Positions 43,063-52,173 of a stretch of DNA of 62,323 bases are shown one piece after another. This DNA comes from Methanothrix sp. (GTDB taxonomy: Archaea; Halobacteriota; Methanosarcinia; Methanotrichales; Methanotrichaceae): NCBI GenBank assembly GCA_026394475.1, contig JAPKYD010000121.1:1-62323 (forward strand), in the 5' to 3' direction. The notes under the pieces were generated by a model. It was not told where the DNA came from, ran no database searches, and saw nothing but the letters and a program-made list of their open reading frames with translations. The position numbers were made by a program, and so were the translations under genes. Each line of letters begins with the position of its first letter. The first letter of the stretch is position 1.

Positions 43063-43662
43063 ATGAGCAAAGATCTCAGCAGCCTCCTCTCCGAACTGAA
43101 GACCGTCCATGAGGACCTCAAGCCCATCCCCACGGAGATAGTGGTAGTGGCAGATTGGGTGAGGTGGAAATGCCGGTTTGGATGCAAAGCCTATGGAAAG
43201 CACCTCTGCTGTCCGCCCTACTCTCCCAAGCCGGAGGAGACAAGGCGCTTGCTCTCGGAGTATCGCTATGCAGCGATCGCTCGATTCGAGGCCAAGCCGG
43301 ACCAGAAGCTTCTGCCCAAGCATCCCCACCATGCCCTCTGGAGCTCCCTCACCAGGCTTCATAAAACCATCTACGAGCTGGAGCGCAAAGCCTTCCTTTT
43401 CGGCTATTACAAGGCCTTTGGCATGGGCGCCCTGCCCTGCACGCTCTGCGAGACCTGCGTCGTAGAAGAGATGTTGAAGAATGATCAGGCCGTCTTCGAG
43501 CTGGACACCGCAAGGTGCAGGCACAAAGATCTCATGCGCCCCTCCCCGGAGGCCTGCGGAATCGATCTCTTCAAGACCCTGCAGAACGCCGGATACAGCC
43601 CCAAGGTTCTGAAAGACTACGCTGCGAAGGTCGATCTCTTCGGCCTGGTGCTACTGGACTGA
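43063..43662 (+). CDS. DUF2284 metal-binding protein
   Basis: A 199-residue protein of the DUF2284 family. Conserved Cys residues are CRFGCKAYGKHLCCPPYSPK near the N-terminus and PCTLCETC in the middle, with a later ARCRH. These bind a metal or an iron-sulfur cluster. The family is frequent in anaerobes and methanogens and its role is not established. There are three Met codons close together (43054, 43057, 43063); the choice is uncertain. TATA-like AAATATATATTTT at 43006-43018 precedes it. It is monocistronic and ends next to an IS3 remnant. Confidence 0.8.
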   Translation: MSKDLSSLLSELKTVHEDLKPIPTEIVVVADWVRWKCRFGCKAYGKHLCCPPYSPKPEETRRLLSEYRYAAIARFEAKPDQKLLPKHPHHALWSSLTRLHKTIYELERKAFLFGYYKAFGMGALPCTLCETCVVEEMLKNDQAVFELDTARCRHKDLMRPSPEACGIDLFKTLQNAGYSPKVLKDYAAKVDLFGLVLLD

Positions 43663-43776
43663 TGCCGTTCCCGCCGCCTTTTGCGGCCATCGCGAGCTGA
43701 TGCGCCGCAGCCTGACTTGACATTGTCGTATAATATTATTACTATTCCATGTTCTGTAAAGTCTGCGGTATCTGAC

Positions 43777-43978
43777 CCATTCATCTCTCCACCGGGATGG
43801 AAGACTCAGATGGATGCCCTGCTCGCGGGCTATCTGAGCTACAGGTTTGCCTCGCTCAAGTTCAGCCACTACTGATATCTTGAATTCTCGGTCGTAGCGC
43901 CGCCTCATCTTCTTCATGTACTCCCCTCCAAGGATTGATGTTGCTTAACTCGTTGTCTACTCGAAGGGGTGCACTCCA
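43777..43978 (-). mobile_element. truncated IS3-type element (left end and orfA start)
   Basis: The minus strand starts at 43978 with TGGAGTGCACCCC, a usual IS3-family terminus. It contains ATG 43917, encoding MKKMRRRYDREFKISVVAEL, the helix-turn-helix start of OrfA. After about 46 residues the similarity to OrfA stops and the frame runs into unrelated sequence near the DUF2284 gene. OrfB and the other end are missing. The same terminal sequence occurs as a solo fragment at 33307-33364. Confidence 0.75.
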
Positions 43979-44006
43979 GCTCAATAACATCTTTAGGATT
44001 TCAAAA

Positions 44007-44420
44007 TCAAATTCTAAAGCATGCGGCAAGTTTCGTGTTAATTTCATTTCGCAAAGCATCATCAAGAGATCCCAACCAACCAAGAACATCATCACGTGAT
44101 ACTGTGTAGAGTACACCTAATTTTATAATTGATGAATTTTTTAATCCAGTTTTCTCAAATGATGGATTGCTTTTCAGAATTGAGACATCTGCAGGATCGG
44201 GAACAAGCAGCAGTTTTGATGTTATGTATGCCACAACTAATTGCCGTCTTTCGGTATAGATTGCCAAAGCTGGTCGCTCTTTGCTTGTTTCTTTTATCCT
44301 CCCTTCAATATCTATCAACGCCCGCACAAATCGAAAATCAACGAAAATTATATCGCCCTTAGCAATACCTCTCGCGTCCACGGGAGGGCTCCTAACTTTC
44401 CCAATGGTGTCGCCATTCAT
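44007..44420 (-). CDS. PemK/MazF-like toxin
   Basis: A 137-residue protein with the MazF/PemK fold pattern. KGDIIFVDFRFVRA is the first strand pair. ERPALAIYTERRQLVVAYIT is the central RPA-v block, and SSIIKLGVLYTVSRDDVLGWLGSL is the C-terminal strand and helix. MazF relatives are usually ribosome-independent RNases. It is the last of three overlapping genes (ATGA overlap with the gene upstream). In ordinary modules the antitoxin is a small AbrB- or RHH-type protein; here neither upstream gene looks like one. Nearby IS3 and FitA debris mark an accessory spot. Confidence 0.75.
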   Translation of the reverse strand: MNGDTIGKVRSPPVDARGIAKGDIIFVDFRFVRALIDIEGRIKETSKERPALAIYTERRQLVVAYITSKLLLVPDPADVSILKSNPSFEKTGLKNSSIIKLGVLYTVSRDDVLGWLGSLDDALRNEINTKLAACFRI

Positions 44421-44773
44421 CTAAATCGAACCTTAACATCGTTGATTGTATAGGTGTCAGGTTCTTCTTCGAGAAGATCTAAGATAACCTTGGCAGAAAG
44501 TGCCATGAACGCTTCCTGGTCGTCGAGAATTTCTTGTGTTTCGGAGCGGTTCTTGGGGTCCATTAACATAATATTGCCCTTAAATGTATTTAGGTCTATT
44601 GCGCTGATATAACTCTGATTAGGGTAACCAGCAGTCGACATATCGCTACCTAGCATATGGACTCTTATCATTTCGCCTATATCTGATGGCGCGTTCATTC
44701 CAATAGGAGGGACTGGTGTTTTAAAGGTTCCCTTAATGCCTTTGGAAAGCGATGTGACTTCAAAGGGTGGCAA
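44417..44773 (-). CDS. unknown middle gene of the MazF module
   Basis: A 118-residue acidic protein with no recognised family. The N-terminal half is loop-rich (GTFKTPVPPIGMNAPSDIGE, then a GSDMSTAGY segment) and the C-terminal half is helical (DQEAFMALSAKVILDLLEEE). It overlaps the DUF3467-like gene by 14 bases upstream and the MazF-like gene by four bases downstream. The three are therefore one translationally coupled unit. It could be the antitoxin or an adaptor. Confidence 0.6.
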   Translation of the reverse strand: MPPFEVTSLSKGIKGTFKTPVPPIGMNAPSDIGEMIRVHMLGSDMSTAGYPNQSYISAIDLNTFKGNIMLMDPKNRSETQEILDDQEAFMALSAKVILDLLEEEPDTYTINDVKVRFR

Positions 44774-45116
44774 GTAAATCCTCCACTTTTTTGTTTATCA
44801 CTTGTTTAGTCGCATCGGTTTCAACATTTTTTATTTGGCCATATGTTGTTTCATACAATTTAATATTTTGTAGCAACCAAGTAATCAAAGATTTTGCTTG
44901 TAATGGTGCGATCTTGAGACTGGCTTCTTCGGTATGCTCAAACACGTCTCTATTATTGACCACCTTTTCGAATGCATTTGCTTTTGTTGTAACTATAATC
45001 ATTTCGATGAATCCGGGTTTTACCCCGCCAAAGATATAGTCGGGCGTAATCTCTCTAAAATTTTGGGATTTGTAACCTCTTTGCTCTGGCTCTTTGCCTA
45101 TCACACCCGTTGCCAT
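44760..45116 (-). CDS. DUF3467-like protein, first gene of the MazF module
   Basis: A 118-residue protein. The middle and C-terminal parts (PGFIEMIIVTTKANAFE and LQAKSLITWLLQNIKLYETT, then YGQIK) follow the DUF3467 pattern, in which a strand block is followed by an SPQHAKxLLxxLxxNIxxYE-type helix. DUF3467 proteins are small and of unknown function. Here a 30-residue insertion separates the strand block from the helix. It begins the three-gene operon with the MazF-like toxin. Family assignment is from the pattern only. Confidence 0.55.
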   Translation of the reverse strand: MATGVIGKEPEQRGYKSQNFREITPDYIFGGVKPGFIEMIIVTTKANAFEKVVNNRDVFEHTEEASLKIAPLQAKSLITWLLQNIKLYETTYGQIKNVETDATKQVINKKVEDLLATL

Positions 45117-45371
45117 GGAGTGGACTATATGAGATTATCCTAAATACTTTTCGCTACTATTAATTTCACGGCAGATGATGTCGATTTCAAATCATCGAGA
45201 TCTCGATGCAACTCGAATTTTGTTGATTTTGAGATATTCTCAACAAGATCGCACTAACTACCTACCATTGCCTCAATCTCAGACCTTAAATAAGTCAGCT
45301 ACCGAGTTTTAACAGGTAGTTTGGGATGAGGTGAACTACCGAGGACTTGACAGAACCCACGAAATCGTTAT

Positions 45372-46058
45372 TTAGGGATGCCTTCTCACAAACAGGTCCC
45401 CGAAGATCTCCTCCTGCTCCAGCCAGACCTGCTTTCGGTGGGCCATGAAGAGCAGCGAGACGTAGTTCGTGACTCCGTCCTCGCTCCTTTTATTTATATC
45501 CCCGAAGGATACCTTCTTGGTGCTCGTGAACATGTCGTCCAGGATGGGCCCCAGGGCCTTGATCCTGTCCTCGATCCCCTCCTCGTGGGACAGATCCAGG
45601 GCCTTCTCCTCCGTAGTGGGCCAGCGGTCCCGCATGGCCTTCCTTCTGCCCACCATCTCCGCCTTCTTCAGCTCAGAGATCAGCTCATCTAAGGTCACGG
45701 GCCGCTTGGTGTGCCTTCGCACCGGCGGCGGGGGAAGCTTGTCTATCTCCTCCTTTTCTGCCGTCTCGATCTCTTCGGCTTGCGGCTCGGGTTCCTCCTC
45801 CAGCGGCCCCTCCATGGAGTCGGACTTCATGCGCAAAAGGATGCTGGCGTAGAGCAGAGTGCGGGCCGGTATTCGCAGATCGCGCTTCTCCAGGGAGTCG
45901 ATGTACCGCAGGAACTTCTCCGTGGTCTGGGCGATGTCGATATCCCAGGGGTCGATGTCTCCCCGCTTGGCCAGCTCCACCAGTACCTCCGCAGGCTCGC
46001 CGAACTTGAACTCGTCCTGCTCGGCTTCGGATTTTGGGGCAGATGGAACTTCGGTCAA
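45372..46058 (-). CDS. scpA: segregation and condensation protein ScpA
   Basis: A 228-residue kleisin that closes the SMC ring. The N-terminal helix-rich domain shows the family words VLVELAKRGDIDPWDIDI and FLRYIDSLEKRDLRIPARTLLYASILLRMKS. An acidic linker rich in Glu and Pro follows, and the C-terminal winged helix ends in VSLLFMAHRKQVWLEQEE. It follows smc with seven bases between stop and start, so the two are one operon. ScpB is not in the window. Upstream of the MazF module lies 45117-45371, where no gene is seen. Confidence 0.9.
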   Translation of the reverse strand: MTEVPSAPKSEAEQDEFKFGEPAEVLVELAKRGDIDPWDIDIAQTTEKFLRYIDSLEKRDLRIPARTLLYASILLRMKSDSMEGPLEEEPEPQAEEIETAEKEEIDKLPPPPVRRHTKRPVTLDELISELKKAEMVGRRKAMRDRWPTTEEKALDLSHEEGIEDRIKALGPILDDMFTSTKKVSFGDINKRSEDGVTNYVSLLFMAHRKQVWLEQEEIFGDLFVRRHP

Positions 46059-46065
46059 GGTCGCC

Positions 46066-49000
46066 TCAGCCGGTACAGATGCCGGTCACGCTGGATATGT
46101 TGTTCTCCTGCATGGTCACGCCCAGGGTGTACTTCGACTGCTGGATCATGGGCTTTCGCAAGGATACTACTATGAACTGGGCCTGGCCGGAGATCTTCTT
46201 GATCAGCTTGGCCACGCGCTCCACATTGGCTCCATCCAGGAACATGTCGATCTCGTCCATGGCGTAGAAGGGCGCAGGCCGGAACATCTGGATGGCGAAG
46301 ATGAAGGAAAGAGCGGTCAGGCTCTTCTCCCCGCCGGACATGGCCTCCAGGCGGTGGAGGGGCTTGCCCTCGGGCCTGGCCTTGATGGTCATGCCCGCGG
46401 TGAGCGGCTCCTCCGGATTTTCCAGAATCAGGTCGCCGTCGCCGTTGGAAAGCTCCCTGAAGACCTGCTTGAAGTTCTTGTTGATCTCATCAAAGCTGGT
46501 GAGGAAGGCCTCCTTCTTCATCTGGTCGTACTTCTCCAGCTTATCGATGATCGCCTCGCGCTCCTGGAAGAGGGTGGTCCTCCTCTGCGCCAGGATGTCA
46601 TGGCGCGTCTTCACGTGCTCATACTCACCGATGGCCAGCATATTCACGGGCTCCAGGTCCCTCATGGCCTGCTCCAGGGCCCGGATCTTCTCCGCCACCG
46701 TCTCGCTCTGGGGCGGCTCCTGGGTGGAGTCAACTCCGCAGGCCTCGATCTCCGAGCGCAGGCCATTCACCTTAGGCAAGACGACATCTCTGGCCGCGGC
46801 CGTGGCCGTCAGTCGAGCTTCGATCCTGTCTCTCTCCCGCTCTGCCTGGTCTATCTCCCTTTGCAGTGCCAGGGTCTTCTCCAGCAGCTCTCCTCTCTCC
46901 CCTTTCAGGCCGTGCAGCTCGACCTCGATCTCCGCCTCTCGCGCCTGCATGGCCTCGAGCTGCCCTTGCAGGGCCAGGATCTGCACGGCAGCGGCCTCTT
47001 TGCGCTGCAGCGCCTCGGCCTTCTGGCCCTCCAGGGTCTCCCTGCGGGCCAGGAGCTCTTGCCGCTTCTCCTGGCTGCTCTCCTCCCGGATCTTGTCTTT
47101 GAGAATCTCGGCATCGATCCCGGTCAGCCTCTCCTGCAGACGCTTGATCTCGGCCTGGGCAGCATCCGCCTGTTTGTTGAGCCCGGGGATCTGGGATCCC
47201 TTCAACTCGCTCTCGATATTCTCGATCTTCTGCTGCTCTTCTCCCAAGGTAGAGTCCGATCTCTTGATCTCCGTCTCCAGGAGGCTGAGCTGCTCTTTAC
47301 AGCTCAAGGACTCGCTCTCCATCTGCACCAGGCGCGCGCGCCGCTCTTGAATGGACTTCTCCAGCCGGGGCTTGGAGGCCGCCAGCTCGTCCAGCCGGAA
47401 GGTCTTCCTGGATATGGCCTTGTTCAGCTCCTCCACCTCCCGGGAAAGGTGGGAGATCTGCTCTTCGATTCTATCCAGCTTGTCCAGACGAGCGCTGCGC
47501 TCCTGGTCCGCAGCCGAGATCTTCTCGGATAGGTCGACCAGCTTCTTTCCCTCTTCTGCGGCGAACTTCATCTTGGAGCGGTAGTGGCCGCCGGTCATGG
47601 CCCCGGACTTCTCCACCAGATCTCCTTCCAATGTCACAAGGCGGTATCTTCCCATGAGCGCCCTGGCGTGGGAGAGAGTCTCCACCACCAGGGTATCCCG
47701 GAAGACGTACCAGAAGGCGGACTTGAACTTGGGATCGAAGTCCACCAGGTTCAAGGCGTAATCGACCACTCCCGAATGATTGGGCTTGGAGGAGAGGCTG
47801 CCCTTGTCCAGCTTGTTGAGGGGCAGGAAGGTGGCCCGGCCGATCTGCGAGCGTTTCAGGTACTCAATGGCCTGAGATGCGTCTTCATCGTTCGCGGCAA
47901 CGATGCTCTGCAGGCGTGCCCCCGCTGCCACCTCCAGAGCTGCGGAGTAGCGCGAGCCCACATTCCCCAGCTCGGCAATAGTTCCATAAAGACCCTGCAG
48001 CATCTGCTTTTTTATAGCCGCGCGGATCGCTTCCACAGCGCGGCTGTATCCTGCCTTGTCCTCCGCCGCCCTCAGGCGCCCGTCGGTGCGGGCGTACTCG
48101 CCCTGCAGCCGCTGCATCTCCCTCTCCGCCTCGGTTATCTCCCGGCGCAGCCGGAGCCGCCCGCTCTCCAGATCGTCACTGTCTTTCTCCATCTCCATGG
48201 CCTTGCCGTTCAGATCAGCCAGGTCCGCCTTGAGCTGCTCCGCCTCGTGATCTGCGCTGGCCAGAGCATCCAGGGCCTCCTTGATTCCGGCGGAGAGCTC
48301 CTCGCGCTCCAGGCCGCCGCGGCGGGTGGCGTCCAGCAGCCTGTCCCTCTCCCGCACCAGGTCTCCGAGCCTGGTCTTGGCCTCCTCCCGCAGCTGCCTT
48401 GCCCCGGCAAGCTCGTCTCTGAGCAGAACGAACTTTTCATCGGCCTTTGCGAGCTTCTCCTGGGCGATGGAGAGCTCCCCCATCTGATCGTCCAGTTCTC
48501 CTCGCAGGCTGGCTCCCCGCAGGCTGGCATCCTTCACCCTATCGGCCAGCTCTTCTTGTTCCTGCGACAGGTTGGAGATCTGAATGAAGCAGGTCTTCTG
48601 CTGCCCGTCCATCTCCATAGCCGCCTTCTCTGCCATCTCCGAGCGTCCGGCCTCGCGGGCCATCTCTCCTTTCAGCTCCTCTATCCTGCGCTTCACCTGG
48701 ATCTGCTCGTCCTCTCCCTTGTGCGTGATCTCGGCGGAAAGCGTCTTCAGGGTTTCATCAAGTGCGGCCAGCTCAGTCTTCTTGCCTTCCGACTTCTGCA
48801 AAAGAGCCTCATTCTTGGCCTGCAGGCTGTTGATTTCTTCTTCCAGCCCGGCCAGCTCTGTAGCTGCTTCTTTTAGCCTGGCCAGGAGCAGAAAAGCCTC
48901 CTGCCGCTTCAGCTCCTCACGGTGCGCCTGGTAAGTGTGGGCCCTGTCCCGCTCCTCTTTCAGCCGGGCGAGCTGAGATCCGACCTCCTCCAAGATAACA

Positions 49001-49581
49001 TCCACCCGGCCTATCCGCTCTCGCACCACTTCCAGCTCTTCCATGGCCTTTCTCTTCTTCTCGTCGAACTCGGCCACGCCCGCAATCTCGTCTAAGATCT
49101 TGCGGCGCTCCACCGGGCTCATCTCAATGATGCGCGTCACATCGCCCTGCATGACGATGTTGTAGCTTTCCGGGGTTATGCCTGCCTTGGCAAGCAGGTC
49201 CAGCAGCTCCGCCTGGCCGCAGGACTTTCCATTAAAATAGTAAGAAGAAGCGTATTTGTCGTTGTTGACCTTGATCTTTCTGGATACTTCTATTATATCC
49301 TGGTCCAGGGGAAAGATGCGGCCGGAGTTGTCCAGGCGAACTGTGACCTGGGCATAGTCAGGATCTTTGCCGTTGTCCCCCCGGTAGATGAGGTCGGGAA
49401 GCCTCTCGGCGCGCATGGCTCGCGAGCTGGAAAGGCAGAGGGCGAAGAGCAGTGCATCTACAATATTGGACTTGCCGCTGCCGTTGGGCCCGGTGACGGT
49501 TATGAAGTCGTTCTTCAGAGGCACCCTGATGCTTTTGCCAAAGGATTTGAAGTTCTTAAGCTCAACCTCTTTGATGTACAA
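46066..49581 (-). CDS. smc: chromosome segregation ATPase SMC
   Basis: An 1171-residue SMC protein. The N-terminal Walker A is GPNGSGKSNIVDAL, followed by a Q-loop and the first coiled coil. The hinge is near residues 510-650 (LQGLYGTIAELGNVGSRYSA). The second coiled coil follows, and the C-terminal head has the signature SGGEKSLTALSFIFAIQMF and Walker B FYAMDEIDMFLD. Length is typical. The start is TTG 49581 with GGAGGT five bases upstream, and a TATA-like GATAAAATAATT lies near 49632. It forms the SMC-ScpA condensin that organises the chromosome and is co-transcribed with scpA. Confidence 0.95.
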   Translation of the reverse strand: MYIKEVELKNFKSFGKSIRVPLKNDFITVTGPNGSGKSNIVDALLFALCLSSSRAMRAERLPDLIYRGDNGKDPDYAQVTVRLDNSGRIFPLDQDIIEVSRKIKVNNDKYASSYYFNGKSCGQAELLDLLAKAGITPESYNIVMQGDVTRIIEMSPVERRKILDEIAGVAEFDEKKRKAMEELEVVRERIGRVDVILEEVGSQLARLKEERDRAHTYQAHREELKRQEAFLLLARLKEAATELAGLEEEINSLQAKNEALLQKSEGKKTELAALDETLKTLSAEITHKGEDEQIQVKRRIEELKGEMAREAGRSEMAEKAAMEMDGQQKTCFIQISNLSQEQEELADRVKDASLRGASLRGELDDQMGELSIAQEKLAKADEKFVLLRDELAGARQLREEAKTRLGDLVRERDRLLDATRRGGLEREELSAGIKEALDALASADHEAEQLKADLADLNGKAMEMEKDSDDLESGRLRLRREITEAEREMQRLQGEYARTDGRLRAAEDKAGYSRAVEAIRAAIKKQMLQGLYGTIAELGNVGSRYSAALEVAAGARLQSIVAANDEDASQAIEYLKRSQIGRATFLPLNKLDKGSLSSKPNHSGVVDYALNLVDFDPKFKSAFWYVFRDTLVVETLSHARALMGRYRLVTLEGDLVEKSGAMTGGHYRSKMKFAAEEGKKLVDLSEKISAADQERSARLDKLDRIEEQISHLSREVEELNKAISRKTFRLDELAASKPRLEKSIQERRARLVQMESESLSCKEQLSLLETEIKRSDSTLGEEQQKIENIESELKGSQIPGLNKQADAAQAEIKRLQERLTGIDAEILKDKIREESSQEKRQELLARRETLEGQKAEALQRKEAAAVQILALQGQLEAMQAREAEIEVELHGLKGERGELLEKTLALQREIDQAERERDRIEARLTATAAARDVVLPKVNGLRSEIEACGVDSTQEPPQSETVAEKIRALEQAMRDLEPVNMLAIGEYEHVKTRHDILAQRRTTLFQEREAIIDKLEKYDQMKKEAFLTSFDEINKNFKQVFRELSNGDGDLILENPEEPLTAGMTIKARPEGKPLHRLEAMSGGEKSLTALSFIFAIQMFRPAPFYAMDEIDMFLDGANVERVAKLIKKISGQAQFIVVSLRKPMIQQSKYTLGVTMQENNISSVTGICTG

Positions 49582-49946
49582 TGGCTACCTCCGCTTGATC
49601 CTTGCCTTGGTCTTCGCTCCTTCGCCAATTATTTTATCCCTTCCAGTTTAGAAAGCCTTTCATGTCCGTTTCCTGATTTGCGGCGCTCGTTCCTGCTGTC
49701 GGCCAAGGCATCTGTCCAATACTTTAACTTAAGCATGTATTCGAGGATGTATATATTGTTTTCCTATCAATGATATGTTCACTGGAAGTGTCCTCTTGCT
49801 CTTACATCATAAATATATCTAGACAGATTATCATCTTCTGAGCGCCGACATGAGGGCTTGAAAGGCAAGGGCATCTCAGCCTGTCCCCTCACAAAACCAC
49901 ACCTTCCAAAAGGCAAATAAACTTGTACGCCCTCGCTGCCCTGCAT
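49582..49946. promoter_or_regulatory. divergent promoter region of smc and cobyric acid synthase
   Basis: The smc TATA candidate (GATAAAATAATT, minus strand) lies at about 49627-49637. The cobyric acid synthase TATA candidate (AAATAA, 49915-49920) lies about 30 bases before ATG 49947, so that message is probably leaderless. The rest is AT-rich and has no recognised element. No cobalamin riboswitch structure is seen. Confidence 0.5.
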
Positions 49947-51395
49947 ATGTCCCGCTTCCTCGTGGTCCTCGGCACCACCTCCCACTCTGGCAAGAGCACC
50001 CTCGTCGCTGCCCTCTGCCGCCTCTTGAGCAACCGTGGCTTTCGGGCGGCGCCCTTCAAGTCCCAGAACATGAGCCTCAACTCCTGGGTGACGCGCAACG
50101 GTTCGGAGATCGGCATTGCTCAGGCGGTGCAGGCCTGGGCGGCCCGCACGGAGCCCAGCGAGTTCATGAATCCCATCCTACTCAAGCCCAAAGGCGATCG
50201 AACCTCTCAGGTCATCGTCCTGGGAAAGCCCGTGGCCGACAGATCGGCCGAGGAGTACTACCAGGGCATCGAGGATCTGAAGGAGGTGGTGGACCATTCC
50301 CTCCAAGAGCTGGAGAAGGATTATGATTACATAGTAGTAGAGGGCGCGGGCGGCGCGGCGGAGATCAACCTCTTCGAGAGGGACATCGCTAATATCTACA
50401 TGGCCCGTTGCCTTCAGGCACCCATAATCCTCGTAGGAGACATCGAGCGTGGTGGCGTCTTCGCCAGCCTTTACGGAACAGTCCAGCTCCTGCCCGAGGA
50501 CATCCGCCCGCTCGTCAAGGGCCTGGTGATCAACAAGTTCCGAGGAGATCCTGCCATCCTGGAATCCGGGCTGGATTTGCTGGAGAGGCTGACTGGCATT
50601 CCCGTCCTGGGCGTTCTGCCCTACCTTGATCTGGCATTGCCCTCGGAGGACTCGGTCTCTTTGGGCGACAAGAAAGCCCGCGCGGGCAGCAGGGTGGAGA
50701 TTGCGGTGATCAAGCTTCCCCGCATCAGCAACTTCACGGACTTCGAGCCCCTGGAGCGATTCGCCCAGGTCAGGTACGTGGGCCTGGGCGAGCCCCTGGG
50801 AAGTCCTGACGCCGTCATCATTCCCGGCACCAAGAACACCATCTCCGACCTGCGGGAGATGAAAGAGACGGGTATGGACCGGCAGATAATCTCCCTGAAG
50901 GACACGCCCGTCCTGGGCATCTGCGGAGGCTACCAGATGCTGGGAAAGGAGATCGTGGACTGCGGGATAGAAGACACAGTGGGCGCGGTCGCCGGCCTTG
51001 GCCTGCTGGATGCAGTGACGCGCTTTGATCTTTACGAAAAAAGGACAGTGCAGGTGAGAAAGAGGGTCACAGGAGGAGGCCCCCTTCTGGAGAAGATCCG
51101 GGGCCAGGAGGTGACTGGCTACGAGATTCATATGGGCGTGACCAGTCCGAAGGGCGAAGCCGCCTTCGGGGACGACGGTGCCGTGGCCGAGAACGGACTG
51201 GTGATTGGCACGTACCTGCACGGAATCTTTGAGAACGAGAACTTCCGCAATGCATTTCTCGATTACCTCTGCCGCCGCAAGAACCTGGTGCATGATCAGG
51301 GTGCCTCCAGGGGCGACGGCTTTGACGAGCTGGCCGAGGCCGTCCAGGCCAACCTGGATATGGAGACGATCTGGCAAATGATCGGCCTCTGTTAG
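49947..51395 (+). CDS. cbiP: cobyric acid synthase
   Basis: A 482-residue glutamine-dependent amidotransferase that amidates four side chains of adenosylcobyrinic acid a,c-diamide in cobamide synthesis. The N-terminal dethiobiotin-synthetase-like ATPase domain has TTSHSGKSTLVAALC and IVVEGAGGAAEINLFERD. The C-terminal glutaminase domain has VLGICGGYQMLG (nucleophile Cys) and a late GTYLHGIFEN with the catalytic His. Length matches the family. ATG 49947 (MSRFLVVLGTTSHSGK) is preferred over the TTG 49923 of the track because a TATA element lies about 30 bases upstream. Corrinoids are needed for methanogenic methyltransferases. Confidence 0.9.
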   Translation: MSRFLVVLGTTSHSGKSTLVAALCRLLSNRGFRAAPFKSQNMSLNSWVTRNGSEIGIAQAVQAWAARTEPSEFMNPILLKPKGDRTSQVIVLGKPVADRSAEEYYQGIEDLKEVVDHSLQELEKDYDYIVVEGAGGAAEINLFERDIANIYMARCLQAPIILVGDIERGGVFASLYGTVQLLPEDIRPLVKGLVINKFRGDPAILESGLDLLERLTGIPVLGVLPYLDLALPSEDSVSLGDKKARAGSRVEIAVIKLPRISNFTDFEPLERFAQVRYVGLGEPLGSPDAVIIPGTKNTISDLREMKETGMDRQIISLKDTPVLGICGGYQMLGKEIVDCGIEDTVGAVAGLGLLDAVTRFDLYEKRTVQVRKRVTGGGPLLEKIRGQEVTGYEIHMGVTSPKGEAAFGDDGAVAENGLVIGTYLHGIFENENFRNAFLDYLCRRKNLVHDQGASRGDGFDELAEAVQANLDMETIWQMIGLC

Positions 51396-51492
51396 ATGGC
51401 GCTAGTGCAGCTAGGCTTTCTCTCTTCGGTTTGCCTCTTTCTCGTTCTCGACTCAGATATCTTTTTAAGCGCTGCCTTCGCTCGTAAATGGT

Positions 51493-52173
51493 GTGAGGCT
51501 GGGAGTGCTCTTCTCCGGCGGCAAAGACTCCGTCTTCGCCTGCCGCCGCGCCATGGAAAAGAATGAGGTAGCCTGCGTGATAACTCTTGTCTCCGAGAAC
51601 GAGGACAGCTACATGTTCCACACTCCCAATATCCGATGCACAGGTCTGCAGGCAAAGGCCCTGGGCCTTCCCCTGCTCTTCTGGCCCACCCGAGGCGAGA
51701 AGGAGGAGGAGCTGCAGGATCTGGAGGCAGCCATTGCCGAGGCCATAAAGAGATATGGCATCCAGGGAGTCGTGACCGGCGCCATCGAGTCCGTCTACCA
51801 GGCGGCCCGCGTGCAAAGGATCTGCCGCTCCTTGGATCTGTGGTGCTTCAATCCCCTCTGGCAGATAAATCAGGTGAGCTATCTGAGACTACTACTATCA
51901 GAGGGCTTTAATGTCATCGTCTCCGGGGTCTATGCCTATCCCTTCGATGCCTCCTGGCTGGGAGCTAGGCTGACTGATGAGCGCACTGAGGTGCTGGCAG
52001 AGCTGCAGAAGAGATATAAAATAAACCCCTCCGGCGAGGGCGGCGAGCTGGAGACCTTCGTCCTGGACGGGCCCATCTTCAAGAAGCGGATCGAGATATT
52101 GAAAGCCTCCAGAAGCTACGATGGCTACCGGGGACAGTTCGTCATCGAAGAGATGCAGCTGGTGGATAAATGA
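51493..52173 (+). CDS. Dph6-type diphthine-ammonia ligase (PP-loop ATPase)
   Basis: A 226-residue PP-loop ATP-pyrophosphatase. The P-loop is LFSGGKDSVFACRRAM and the C-terminal part carries GEGGELETFVLDGPIF, the characteristic EGGE-ET motif of the Dph6 family. It is predicted to catalyse the last step of diphthamide formation on elongation factor 2, using ATP and ammonia. The start is GTG 51493 and a TATA-like TTTTTAAG is 30-35 bases upstream. It overlaps the following glutamine amidotransferase gene by ATGA, so the ammonia may come from glutamine. Confidence 0.85.
   Translation: MRLGVLFSGGKDSVFACRRAMEKNEVACVITLVSENEDSYMFHTPNIRCTGLQAKALGLPLLFWPTRGEKEEELQDLEAAIAEAIKRYGIQGVVTGAIESVYQAARVQRICRSLDLWCFNPLWQINQVSYLRLLLSEGFNVIVSGVYAYPFDASWLGARLTDERTEVLAELQKRYKINPSGEGGELETFVLDGPIFKKRIEILKASRSYDGYRGQFVIEEMQLVDK

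Noticed and set aside
45859-48876. Very long plus-strand ORFs (557 and 430 residues) opposite smc
   Set aside because: They are antisense shadows of the smc gene. Their leucine/glutamine-rich translations come from the coiled-coil codons, and they have no domain content.
49582-49946. Cobalamin riboswitch before the cobyric acid synthase gene
   Set aside because: No B12-box or matching fold is visible, and the promoter spacing suggests a leaderless message. Archaeal cobalamin genes rarely use this element.
50178-51377. 399-residue minus-strand ORF opposite the cobyric acid synthase gene
   Set aside because: It is antisense to a gene with clear catalytic motifs, and its translation lacks any recognisable domain.
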